From a bacterium (lineage in GTDB: Bacteria > Margulisbacteria > Marinamargulisbacteria > SXXA01), in NCBI GenBank assembly GCA_947502965.1, contig CANNCG010000001.1:1-34078 (forward strand): a DNA stretch of 34,078 bases, written 5' to 3'. The stretch's first letter is position 1. Every line of letters begins with the position of its first letter. The notes under the pieces were generated by a model, which was given only the letters and a program-made list of their open reading frames with translations, was not told the DNA's origin and made no database searches. Below are positions 16,566 through 24,388 of the stretch, one piece after another. The position numbers and the translations under genes were made by a program.

Positions 16566-18577
16566 CAGGCCCTCTCTTCTGACAAGCGTTGAAGCTGATC
16601 ACGCAACACAGCTGCACGCTCAAAATCCAAGGCGGCGGCGGCAGCATGCATGTCTTTTTCTAAGACACGCATCAAATCCGGCAAGGACGCCGGTGAGGCT
16701 TCTGAAATACGTTTTTCAATATCTAGGGTATCCGTTTTTTCTGCTCGCAATTCAACCCCTTTGCGTAAGGTGCTTTTAGGCACAATCCCGTGGGTCTGAT
16801 TATGCGCAAGTTGTTTGATACGACGACGGTTTGTCTCTGAAATAGCCGCCACCATCGAAGGCGTCATCTTATCTGCATACAAAATAACTTTTCCATTCAC
16901 ATTCCGTGCTGCACGGCCTATGGTTTGAATGAGAGAGCGTTCATTACGCAGAAAGCCTTCTTTGTCCGCATCTAAAATAATGACCAATGAGACTTCTGGC
17001 AAATCCAATCCTTCACGCAGCAAATTAACGCCCACCAGCACATCGATTTTACCGGAACGCAGCTGTTTCAAGATATCCAAACGATCCAAGGTATGAATTT
17101 CAGAGTGTAAGTATGTCACTTTCACCCCTTTTCCATCCAGAAACTGGGACAACTCTTCAGACATTTGTTTGGTTAAAGTGGTAACCAAGGTTCGCTCATT
17201 TTTGGCACGAACTCGGTGAATTTCATTTAAGACATCGTCAATTTGACCCAATGTTTCTCTCACCTCTATTTCAGGATCTACCAAGCCTGTAGGTCGGATA
17301 ATTTGCTCAATGACACCCGTCCCCTCCCATCTAGATTCAGAAGGTTTGGTCATATCCACCCCACACACGGTCATTTCGTAGGGACCCGGCGTTGCAGAGA
17401 CATAAATTCTAGCACCCAACCGTTCCTCAAACTCTTCAAAACGCAAAGGTCTGTTATCCACCGCCGATGGCAGTCGAAAGCCATGGTCTACCAATACCGT
17501 TTTGCGGGATAAATCGCCAGCAAACATCCCGCGAACTTGCGGCAGGGACGCGTGAGACTCATCAATAAAGGTGATGGCGTCTTTCGGAAAAAAGTCCAAC
17601 AACACCCCTGATGGTTCACCAGGATCCCGATTGGACAAATGGCGTGAATAGTTCTCGATGCCTTTGCAATACCCCATCTCAGCAATCATTTCCAGATCAT
17701 AGCGGGTACGTTGCTCCAAACGTTGGGACTCCAAAACCTTGTCTTTGGCAAGAAAATCAGCCACGCTGGCGTCCATTTCTTGTTTGATCGCCTGCATGGC
17801 CCTGTCCATGTTGTCATGCAGCACATAGTGCGTCGCAGGAAAAATATCTATGGCCGGAAATGTATTTAAAATAGTACCAGAGACCGGATGAAATTCTAGA
17901 ATACGCTCCAATTCATCTCCAAAAAACTCCATGCGAAGCGCCATTTCACTCCACGATGGAAAAAGATCGATAACGTCCCCTTTGACGCGGTATCGTCCAG
18001 GCGAGAATTCAACATCGTTACGCTGATACTGCACCTTGTCCAAATTCAGTAAAAAGTCACGCCGTGATATCACCTCCCCCACTTTGAGGGAAATAATCGC
18101 CCGCGCATAGTCTTCGGGAATCCCCAGGCCATAAATACAGGAAACAGAGGCCACAATGATCACATCACGTCGCGTCAAAAGAGACCGCGTAGCGGCATGG
18201 CGTAGTCGCTCTATTTCAACATTGATTTGGGCTTCTTTTTCAATATATACATCGCGCCCAGGAATATAGGCCTCTGGCTGATAAAAATCGTAATAAGAAA
18301 TGAAATACTCTACTGCATTGTTTGGAAAAAAAGCCCGAAATTCGCCACAAAGTTGCGCAGCCAACGTCTTATTGTGGGCCAAAACCAGCGCAGGTCTATT
18401 GAGGTTTGCGATCACGTTCGCCATCGTAAAGGTCTTTCCAGACCCTGTAACTCCCAGAAGAATTTGGTCTTTTTGGCCGGCCAAGACACCCGCGGTTAAT
18501 GCCGAAATCGCAGCGGGCTGATCCCCAGAAGGTGTATAATCACTCACCAGCTCAAATTTAGTATCAAAAAACTGCAT
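16565..18577 (-). CDS. uvrB: Excinuclease ABC subunit B UvrB
   Basis: UvrB is the damage-verifying helicase-like subunit of nucleotide excision repair. The 670-residue protein has GDQPAAI, Walker A GVTGSGKT (42-49), the beta-hairpin YYDFYQPEAYIPGRD, the Walker B-type DESHAS, and helicase motifs VLVGVNLLREGLDLPEVSLV and QTIGRAARN. A C-terminal UVR motif (LDFERAAVLRDQLQRL) contacts UvrC. Length is normal. ATG 18577 (MQFFDTKFEL) follows GGGGA; the in-frame codon at 18595 is less likely. A MITE-like element lies 44 bases upstream, probably within or next to its promoter. Confidence 0.97.
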   Translation of the reverse strand: MQFFDTKFELVSDYTPSGDQPAAISALTAGVLAGQKDQILLGVTGSGKTFTMANVIANLNRPALVLAHNKTLAAQLCGEFRAFFPNNAVEYFISYYDFYQPEAYIPGRDVYIEKEAQINVEIERLRHAATRSLLTRRDVIIVASVSCIYGLGIPEDYARAIISLKVGEVISRRDFLLNLDKVQYQRNDVEFSPGRYRVKGDVIDLFPSWSEMALRMEFFGDELERILEFHPVSGTILNTFPAIDIFPATHYVLHDNMDRAMQAIKQEMDASVADFLAKDKVLESQRLEQRTRYDLEMIAEMGYCKGIENYSRHLSNRDPGEPSGVLLDFFPKDAITFIDESHASLPQVRGMFAGDLSRKTVLVDHGFRLPSAVDNRPLRFEEFEERLGARIYVSATPGPYEMTVCGVDMTKPSESRWEGTGVIEQIIRPTGLVDPEIEVRETLGQIDDVLNEIHRVRAKNERTLVTTLTKQMSEELSQFLDGKGVKVTYLHSEIHTLDRLDILKQLRSGKIDVLVGVNLLREGLDLPEVSLVIILDADKEGFLRNERSLIQTIGRAARNVNGKVILYADKMTPSMVAAISETNRRRIKQLAHNQTHGIVPKSTLRKGVELRAEKTDTLDIEKRISEASPASLPDLMRVLEKDMHAAAAALDFERAAVLRDQLQRLSEERA

Positions 18578-18620
18578 AGATCCCCACTCTATCACTGGCG
18601 CGGGTTTCCGTCATGAATCC

Positions 18621-18736
18621 TATACCCGTTCCAAAATGAAACCCGGATTTCGAATCGTGGCGGGAGCCTATTCTTATAGGTGACCAGAGCGATTTGGAAA
18701 GGCCTCCGCTCCCGGTTTCATTTTGGGATGGGTATA
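18621..18736. mobile_element. MITE-like element (116 bp) with IS-type terminal inverted repeats
   Basis: The left end 18621-18647 (TATACCCGTTCCAAAATG...) and the right end 18710-18736 are inverted copies, 24 of 27 bases matching. The ends carry TA dinucleotides, as expected for insertion at TA. The interior of about 60 bases has no coding frame. The same end sequence recurs at 33905-33934, next to a transposase-like frame (28 of 30 bases match the left end), so this looks like a non-autonomous derivative mobilised by that insertion sequence. It sits between uvrB and the divergent ABC exporter. Confidence 0.75.
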
Positions 18737-18787
18737 CGCTTTTTCCAGGGTCTACGCCACCAGACTCCACCGTATAAAGATACGCCT

Positions 18788-18834
18788 CATAATGTAGCCC
18801 CATTCCAAAATTTTTGGGATGGGGCTACATTATG
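18788..18834. repeat. Near-perfect 23-bp inverted repeat covering an ABC exporter's ribosome-binding site
   Basis: Arms 18788-18810 and 18812-18834 pair throughout, with one G-U wobble and a one-base nominal loop. The core CCATTCCAAAAT resembles the MITE ends just upstream. The 3' arm contains the GGGG (18821-18824) and the ATG at 18832 that start the ABC exporter, so in RNA the start site would be buried in the stem. Confidence 0.7.
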
Positions 18835-20697
18835 GGCATGACACACACACCCTCTGCACCTGATCCTTTTTCTTTTTCCAAATTCAAGTCTGGGCTAAAG
18901 GCCAGCGTTGGTCATATTGCACCTAGCTTTCGCTTGGCCTATCGGTCAGCGCCCAAGCTCTGTATAGGCATCACAGCGGTAACCTTGCTGTCGGCGGTGA
19001 TGCCACTGGGAATTGCTTATATGGGCAAGATGATCGTCGATGCCATTGTGGCTAAAAACATGGCTGACACCCTGTATTTCGTCGGAATTGAAGCCGCTTT
19101 AATTTTGATACAAAGCTTAATTTTACGCGTGTTGTTTTTACTACAATCCTTGCTTGGGGCCAAGCTGGGCGCAGATGTTAATTGTCTCATTTTGGAAAAA
19201 GCAGTGACACTGGAACTACGTCATTTCGAAGATTCTGAGATTTATGACAAACTCACGAATGCCCGACGCTATGCCTCGACCCGACCGGTTGCGATGGTAA
19301 CCGACTTATTACAGTTGATCCAAAATTCGCTCACATTTTTGGGCTACATTGGGTTGCTTTTGGCCTTTAATGCGTGGATTGTTCTGGCATTGATACTGGC
19401 CGCTATTCCTGCGGCTATTTCGGAAATGCGGTTTTCCAATGCTACGTTTCGGTTGCGTAATTGGCGCTCTCCAGACACAAGAAGGCTCAACTATTTGGAA
19501 TGGATTTTGGCCACGGACGAGCATGTCAAAGAGGTCAAAATTCTGGGACTATCCACCTTGTTTCTCGGACGTTACAAACAACTTGCCAATCAGTTTTATC
19601 TGGAAGATAAAAAGCTCATGATGCGTCGTTCTATTTGGGCCTATTGTCTATCGATTTTAGCGACATGTACCTTTTATATAGCTTATGGGCTCATGGCTAT
19701 TGCAGCTGCCTTGGGGCGTATGAGTTTGGGAGATTTGACCATGTATGTCATGGCCTTTCGCCAGGGCCAACAGGCCTTTCAGAGCTGCCTAACGGCAATA
19801 GGCAATATGTACGAAGGCAATCTCTACATGTCCAATCTCTTTGATTTTTTGGCCATCGAAACACGGGAAGTATCGCCAGCCTTGCCACAAGAAACAGCAG
19901 GGATAACACCCGCAGGATCCAAGCCCCCATCACCGTTCTTAGAAGAAGGTCTTCGTTTTGAGAACGTAGGCTTTTGTTACGCGGGCAAAACCACATGGGC
20001 CCTGCGTCATATCACACTGTTTATACCCAAGGGAGAGAGTTTGGCGCTGGTGGGGCATAATGGGGCTGGAAAATCGACCTTTATCAAGTTGCTTTGTCGA
20101 CTCTACGAACCCACTGAAGGGCGGATCCTTTTGGACGGCAAAGATATTCAGGACTGGAGCTTGACCCTTTTACGCCAACGAATGGGGGTTGTTTTTCAAG
20201 ATTTTAATCAGTATCAACTTTCTTTTCGTGAAAATGTGGGACTGGGAAATGTAAACCAGATGGGCGATGAATCACGTATCTTGAAATCCGTAGATGAAGG
20301 TGGGGCCTCCGATGTTTTGGCAAGCATGACAAAAGGATTGGATACCTCTCTAGGCCGTTGGTTCAATGCCGGAGTGGAGCTGTCTGGTGGTCAATGGCAA
20401 AAAGTAGCCTTGTCCCGAGGCTTTATGCGCGAAGATGCTGACATTTTAATTTTGGATGAACCCACAGCCTCCCTAGATGCCGTGGCGGAACACGCTATTT
20501 TTGAACGTTTTCAGGCCCTAACACGTGGCAAAACAAGCATTCTGATTTCCCATCGATTTCCGACCGTGCGCATGGCCGACAGAATTGTGGTCATTGAGCA
20601 AGGACGCATTGTGGAAGAGGGCACTCACAGCGATTTACTGGCCCATGCAGGACGCTATGCCCACTTGTTTTCGCTGCAAGCAAAAGGGTATGCCTAA
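18832..20697 (+). CDS. ABC exporter, fused membrane and ATPase domains (MsbA/ATM type)
   Basis: The 621-residue protein has about six membrane segments in residues 40-340 followed by an ATPase domain. The ATPase has FENVGFCYAG, Walker A GHNGAGKST (408-416), Q-loop VVFQDFNQY, signature LSGGQWQ (517-523), Walker B ILILDEPTASLD, and the H-loop ISHRFPTVR. As a half-transporter it must dimerise. Likely substrates are lipids, peptides or polysaccharide intermediates, but the sequence does not decide. ATG 18832 is chosen from GGGG seven bases upstream; ATG 18838 and TTG 18814 are alternatives. Two repeat elements occupy its upstream region. Confidence 0.92.
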   Translation: MGMTHTPSAPDPFSFSKFKSGLKASVGHIAPSFRLAYRSAPKLCIGITAVTLLSAVMPLGIAYMGKMIVDAIVAKNMADTLYFVGIEAALILIQSLILRVLFLLQSLLGAKLGADVNCLILEKAVTLELRHFEDSEIYDKLTNARRYASTRPVAMVTDLLQLIQNSLTFLGYIGLLLAFNAWIVLALILAAIPAAISEMRFSNATFRLRNWRSPDTRRLNYLEWILATDEHVKEVKILGLSTLFLGRYKQLANQFYLEDKKLMMRRSIWAYCLSILATCTFYIAYGLMAIAAALGRMSLGDLTMYVMAFRQGQQAFQSCLTAIGNMYEGNLYMSNLFDFLAIETREVSPALPQETAGITPAGSKPPSPFLEEGLRFENVGFCYAGKTTWALRHITLFIPKGESLALVGHNGAGKSTFIKLLCRLYEPTEGRILLDGKDIQDWSLTLLRQRMGVVFQDFNQYQLSFRENVGLGNVNQMGDESRILKSVDEGGASDVLASMTKGLDTSLGRWFNAGVELSGGQWQKVALSRGFMREDADILILDEPTASLDAVAEHAIFERFQALTRGKTSILISHRFPTVRMADRIVVIEQGRIVEEGTHSDLLAHAGRYAHLFSLQAKGYA

Positions 20698-20740
20698 ACC
20701 CAAAGGGCAAAGCTACTTGAATGTCCTTTTTTTGCTCGGC

Positions 20741-20765
20741 AAAACCGATCAATCTTGGTTTTTTT
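20741..20765 (+). terminator. Probable intrinsic terminator after the ABC exporter
   Basis: AAAACC (20741-20746) pairs with GGTTTT (20757-20762), with an inner GAT/ATC pairing, and runs into seven T (20759-20765). The stem is A/T-rich, so it is of moderate strength. Confidence 0.55.
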
Positions 20766-20831
20766 GGGAACTTTCGCCCCCGATACCCCCGCTGCTTCGC
20801 ATAGCCATTACTACGCTACCGCAATTAACAA

Positions 20832-20861
20832 TTGACTTATGATTTAAAAAAAACAAATAAT
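20832..20861 (+). promoter_or_regulatory. Sigma-70-type promoter of the pseudopilin gene
   Basis: TTGACT (20832-20837) and AATAAT (20856-20861) are 18 bases apart, matching the -35 and -10 consensus at five of six positions each. The predicted start, near 20868, lies inside the palindrome that follows. Confidence 0.6.
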
Positions 20862-20863
20862 GA

Positions 20864-20884
20864 CGCGATATATAAAATATCGCG
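20864..20884. promoter_or_regulatory. Operator-like palindrome at the pseudopilin transcription start
   Basis: CGCGATAT (20864-20871) and ATATCGCG (20877-20884) are perfect inverted arms around ATAAA. The symmetry extends further through AATAAT/ATTATT with a two-base bulge. Its position at the predicted start site fits a repressor site or a 5'-leader hairpin. Confidence 0.55.
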
Positions 20885-20919
20885 ATTATTCTAGGGGTTT
20901 TACAAAAAGGAGTATCGTC

Positions 20920-21318
20920 ATGAATCAGTCAGGGTTTAGTCTTATCGAATTGGTTATTGTTATCGCCATTATGGGATTGTTGGGGATGGCCGCTGTACCC
21001 AGTTTTAGTGCCATACAAAACAAAACCAAAAACACGTCTTTCAAATCTACCGCACATACCATTGAAATGGCCCTAGAGACCTATGTATTGGACAAGGGCG
21101 CGTATCCTAGTGGTCAAAACGTCAGTGCCTCAGCATTGGTCGAAACACTTATGACGGCAGGACTACTCACTACCGTCCCAATAAATCCATTCACAGGGAA
21201 GGCTATCGCAGAAACAGATGCCAAAGGGCGGTTATCCTATAGTCAGACCGAGTCCGGATACACACTCACTGTCTATGGCAGCGATACAGACACCCCGATT
21301 GCGACCTTGGTGCGATAA
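20920..21318 (+). CDS. Type IV pilin-like / GspG-type pseudopilin
   Basis: The 132-residue protein has a very short leader and the prepilin-peptidase site G|FSLIELVIVIAIMGLLGMAAVP, with Glu5 of the mature form, followed by a single hydrophobic helix. The C-terminal globular part contains ALETYVLDKGAYPSGQN and VPINPFTGKA. This resembles GspG/PilA-type (pseudo)pilins of type II secretion and type IV pili. ATG 20920 follows AAGGAG by seven bases; the longer frame from 20860 would bury the leader. No pilus assembly or secretion genes are nearby, so its system must be encoded elsewhere. It has its own promoter and terminator. Confidence 0.88.
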   Translation: MNQSGFSLIELVIVIAIMGLLGMAAVPSFSAIQNKTKNTSFKSTAHTIEMALETYVLDKGAYPSGQNVSASALVETLMTAGLLTTVPINPFTGKAIAETDAKGRLSYSQTESGYTLTVYGSDTDTPIATLVR

Positions 21319-21351
21319 GGTCCCTCCCCAGAGAGGGGCCTTATTTTTTTT
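21317..21351 (+). terminator. Intrinsic terminator of the pseudopilin gene
   Basis: Ten-base arms (21317-21326 and 21333-21342, one G-U pair) with a six-base loop are followed by A and eight T. The stem begins inside the TAA stop codon. Confidence 0.9.
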
Positions 21352-21353
21352 CT

Positions 21354-21386
21354 TTGAGGATTTACTGCTGCGCAGCTCATCCTCAA
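21354..21386. repeat. Nested hairpin between the pseudopilin and sigma-factor genes
   Basis: TTGAGGAT (21354-21361) and ATCCTCAA (21379-21386) enclose an inner palindrome GCTGCGCAGC (21367-21376). On the minus strand it lies downstream of the sigma-factor gene, and a T7 run precedes rather than follows it. It may help end the flagellar transcript, but it is not a standard terminator. Confidence 0.45.
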
Positions 21387-21404
21387 GCCCCTAAAAAAAG
21401 ATCC

Positions 21405-22043
21405 TCATCCATCTATCATTGGCTGACTCAATGTCGCCAGCTTAGGGCCACCAATGACTTTTCTGAGCTTCTCTATGGCTTTTTTATAGATACGCGATAT
21501 TTGAGATTCGGACACCCCTATGAGTTCACCTATTTGTTTAAAGGTTAAATCATCTTTGGTATGGGACAGCACTATTTTTCGCTCACGCATCGACAATACT
21601 TTCATCGCTTCTTGCAATTGAACACCTGTTTCAATTTCATTTTCAAAATCGGCCCTGTCTTGAATGGCCATCAAAATATAGGCAGCATCTGTCACCCAAT
21701 CGTACAAGCGTGAGGGATCTGCACGCGTAATAAAGCGAATATGGTCTTTCATCGCACCAACAATACGGGCCCTCGCCAGCGGCCAAATATCGGGGCAGCG
21801 GCTAGGAACCCAGACCTTTACCGTCTCCAAAAACTCCAAATGGGCCACCGTTTTGAGGTCATCTATTTCGCTATCCACCACATGGTAGGGCAAATGACGA
21901 CTATAACGACGTACAATGGCATTTACTTTTGGCTGAAAGCGGATTAAGACCGCATTCACATGTTTAGACAACAATTGAACTTTTAGCTGATTCAAAACAG
22001 GCAATTCCAATTTTTCCCACAACACGGTCAATGTGTCTGACAT
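21405..22043 (-). CDS. Sigma-70 family factor of FliA (sigma-28) type
   Basis: The 212-residue protein has region 2 features (VDSEIDDLKTVAHLEFLETV, and LARARIVGAMKDHIRFITRADPS, comparable to the FliA stretch RARRRIRGAMLDELR). Region 4 follows, with an HTH: LSMRERKIVLSHTKDDLTFKQIG...SESQISRIYKKAIEKLR. Together with its place at the end of the flagellar operon, this makes FliA the best call, although it is short (typical about 240) and divergent. ATG 22043 overlaps the upstream stop (TGATG); TTG 22046 is the alternative. It would direct late flagellar gene transcription. An anti-sigma factor FlgM is not in the window. Confidence 0.8.
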   Translation of the reverse strand: MSDTLTVLWEKLELPVLNQLKVQLLSKHVNAVLIRFQPKVNAIVRRYSRHLPYHVVDSEIDDLKTVAHLEFLETVKVWVPSRCPDIWPLARARIVGAMKDHIRFITRADPSRLYDWVTDAAYILMAIQDRADFENEIETGVQLQEAMKVLSMRERKIVLSHTKDDLTFKQIGELIGVSESQISRIYKKAIEKLRKVIGGPKLATLSQPMIDG

Positions 22044-22312
22044 CAAGAAATGCGAAGCTCCGCGAGCACCAATGTCCAGTACGCATTCTCACATTCTTTG
22101 TCCGCCAATTCTTGCGGGAGCAGTACTTGGGCCAACATTTCAGCCAAAGACTTTACCTTATCTGAAATCCACAGTTTGTCTTCGTCCGACAATCCCGCCA
22201 AATTTTCCAAACGAATATCCACATAATTGGGACCGGTTGCCCTATGACGCACACGCCGGTAGTCACTTTGGGGAATATGCTCTAGAAAAAAACGGCGGTC
22301 GTCATCACTCAT
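22043..22312 (-). CDS. 89-residue protein of unknown function between flhA and the sigma factor
   Basis: This small, charged, soluble protein has no signal peptide or membrane segment. An acidic/arginine-rich start (SDDDRRFFLEHIPQSDYRRVRHR) is followed by helical sequence (ISDKVKSLAEMLAQVLLPQELADK). I recognise no family. Its ATG overlaps the flhA stop (ATGA) and its stop overlaps the sigma-factor ATG (TGATG), so it is made together with both. Many bacteria carry flhF and flhG at this place; this gene is neither. A role in flagellar assembly or sigma control is inference from position. Confidence 0.75.
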   Translation of the reverse strand: MSDDDRRFFLEHIPQSDYRRVRHRATGPNYVDIRLENLAGLSDEDKLWISDKVKSLAEMLAQVLLPQELADKECENAYWTLVLAELRIS

Positions 22313-24384
22313 TCGCTGATCATTCCAATAGATTGGACCTTGATTTGCGGCACAATCTCATTGTACGAGAGCACCGACAACTGGGGGAAATTCCTCTCCG
22401 AGAACCGCTTTAAATGGACCCGAAGACGGGGAGAACAGAGCGAAACAGGGGCCTTTTCCATTTTTCGAAAGTTGGCCATATGCTCCCCAATCTGACTCAA
22501 TACCTGCTCTCCCAGTTGTGGATCCAAAGCCAGAAATGAGCCATATTCCGATTGATGCACAGAATTAATCATGAGCTCTTCTAAACGCGGATCAATCGTA
22601 AACACAGTCAGGACGTCATCCGTATCCACATAGCCTGTACAAATCTGACGTGCCAAGGCTTGACGCACATATTCTGACAGCAAATTGGTATCACGAGACA
22701 CATGCGCATAGTCTGCCAAACGCTCCAAAATAGTAGACAAATCACGAATCGACACACGCTCCCGAACAAGAGATTGCAACACTTTGTGCACCTGCCCCAA
22801 AGAGAGCATATCGGGAACCAATTCTCTCACGATAGCCGCATTCGAATTTTTGACAAGCTCCAACAGGGATTGGACGTTTTGACGGGTCATAATCTCATCC
22901 GCATGCTGCTTGATGGCATCCGAAAAATGATTGGCAATAAAGTCTGTAATATTTTGTGCCGGGATCAGGTTGTCTTGCAAAGCCTCCAACTGATCCTCAG
23001 ACACCCATGCGCCTGGAAAAGCCGTGATCGGGTCTGTCGCCTCGATGCTATCAATGCCCTTGCGCTTGAGTTCAGCGGACGATTTTGGCACAAAGAAGTG
23101 GCCAGGTAACGCCTCCCCCACCGCGATTTTGGTACCCCGAATATCGATTTGATAGTGATTGGGCGGCAAGCTCAAATCGTCCATCACCCGCACCCCAGGA
23201 ATAACAAACCCCAATTCCTGTCCAATGTGATACCGCACCAAGGTAATCCGTTCCAGTAGTGGCCCATTTTGACTGGGGTCAATCAACGGCACCAAATTGC
23301 GCCCCGTTTTGAGACTAATAGGATCCAAGCCCAATGTGTTGAGCAAATTCTCTGGCTTTTTGAGCGCATCTTTGGCCGCTTCTTGGGTAGAATCTGTCGC
23401 CATTTCATCTTCTTGGCGCTGGGTTTTCATAATAAAGGCAGCCAAAGCACCCATCCCTACACCACAGGCCAAAAAAGGAACAGTCGGCATACCTGGAATA
23501 ATACCAAACAACATGAGCACCACAGACGTCACCGCAAAGGCCTTGGGCTGTGAAAAAATCTGGGCAGATACATCGGAGCCCAGACTCGCATCAGACGCCG
23601 ATTTTGTCACGACCAAACCTGTTGCGATCGAAATCAACAAAGCCGGAATCTGTGCCACCAAACCATCCCCAATGGTGAGGGTGGTGTAAAGGGTCATCGC
23701 CTCCCCTATTGCCAGATCTTTCTGGAAACGGCCAATAATAATACCACCGATGATGTTTACAAAAACAATAATAATACCGGCAATGGCGTCCCCTTTGACG
23801 AATTTATTCGCACCATCCATAGACCCAAAAAACGTGGATTCGCGCTCCAGTTTTTTACGACGCTCTCGGGCCTGTTCCGCATCGATCAAGCCTGCGTTCA
23901 TATCCGCATCAATACTCATCTGCTTACCAGGCAAGGCATCCAAAGTAAAACGCGCAGCAACCTCAGCAACACGCTCAGACCCTTTTGTAACCACCAAAAA
24001 TTGGACAAGGGTAATAATAGCAAAGGCCACAATCCCCACCACAAAATTGCCACGGGTGACAAATCCGGCAAAAGCCGCGACCATATGTCCGTCAAAGTCA
24101 GGGCCCAATGACAAAATCAATTTGGTCGACGCCACGTTAATCGAGAGACGAAACAGCGTTGTAATGAGCAACAAAGAGGGGAAGGCGGCAAAATCCAAAG
24201 GCTGTTTCAAATACATAGAGACCAAAAGAATGGCCACAGAAATAGCCAGATTGATTACCATCAAATAATCCAACATAATGGTTGGAATAGGCATGATCAT
24301 GACGCCGATGATCAGGATAACAATCGTCGCCAACAAGACGTCTGCTAAACTAAAAAGTTCTCTTAATTGTCTGAAACCAAACAT
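22309..24384 (-). CDS. flhA: Flagellar export gate protein FlhA
   Basis: FlhA is the export-gate ATP/proton-coupled membrane protein of the flagellar type III system, with a large cytoplasmic docking ring. The 691-residue protein has about eight N-terminal membrane segments and the FHIPEP-family signature region LDYLMVINLAISVAILLVSMY and PLDFAAFPSLLLITTLFRLSINVASTK. The loop GFVTRGNFVVGIVAFAIITLVQFLVVTKGSERVAEVAARFTLDALPGKQ... is intact, and SIDADMNAGLIDAEQARERR is conserved. ATG 24384 begins MFGFRQLREL five bases after the flhB stop; the frame extends to 24438 inside flhB. Length matches the family (about 690). Confidence 0.97.
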   Translation of the reverse strand: MFGFRQLRELFSLADVLLATIVILIIGVMIMPIPTIMLDYLMVINLAISVAILLVSMYLKQPLDFAAFPSLLLITTLFRLSINVASTKLILSLGPDFDGHMVAAFAGFVTRGNFVVGIVAFAIITLVQFLVVTKGSERVAEVAARFTLDALPGKQMSIDADMNAGLIDAEQARERRKKLERESTFFGSMDGANKFVKGDAIAGIIIVFVNIIGGIIIGRFQKDLAIGEAMTLYTTLTIGDGLVAQIPALLISIATGLVVTKSASDASLGSDVSAQIFSQPKAFAVTSVVLMLFGIIPGMPTVPFLACGVGMGALAAFIMKTQRQEDEMATDSTQEAAKDALKKPENLLNTLGLDPISLKTGRNLVPLIDPSQNGPLLERITLVRYHIGQELGFVIPGVRVMDDLSLPPNHYQIDIRGTKIAVGEALPGHFFVPKSSAELKRKGIDSIEATDPITAFPGAWVSEDQLEALQDNLIPAQNITDFIANHFSDAIKQHADEIMTRQNVQSLLELVKNSNAAIVRELVPDMLSLGQVHKVLQSLVRERVSIRDLSTILERLADYAHVSRDTNLLSEYVRQALARQICTGYVDTDDVLTVFTIDPRLEELMINSVHQSEYGSFLALDPQLGEQVLSQIGEHMANFRKMEKAPVSLCSPRLRVHLKRFSERNFPQLSVLSYNEIVPQIKVQSIGMISE

Positions 24385-24388
24385 AGGG

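Noticed and set aside
21395..21415. A terminator directly after the sigma-factor gene (T7 run on the minus strand)
   Set aside because: Only a four-pair AGAT/ATCT stem precedes the T run, too weak to call.
23750..24268. 172-residue plus-strand frame opposite flhA
   Set aside because: It is antisense to conserved FlhA membrane segments. Its composition (Ser/Thr/Ala/Lys runs) mirrors the reverse of hydrophobic codons.
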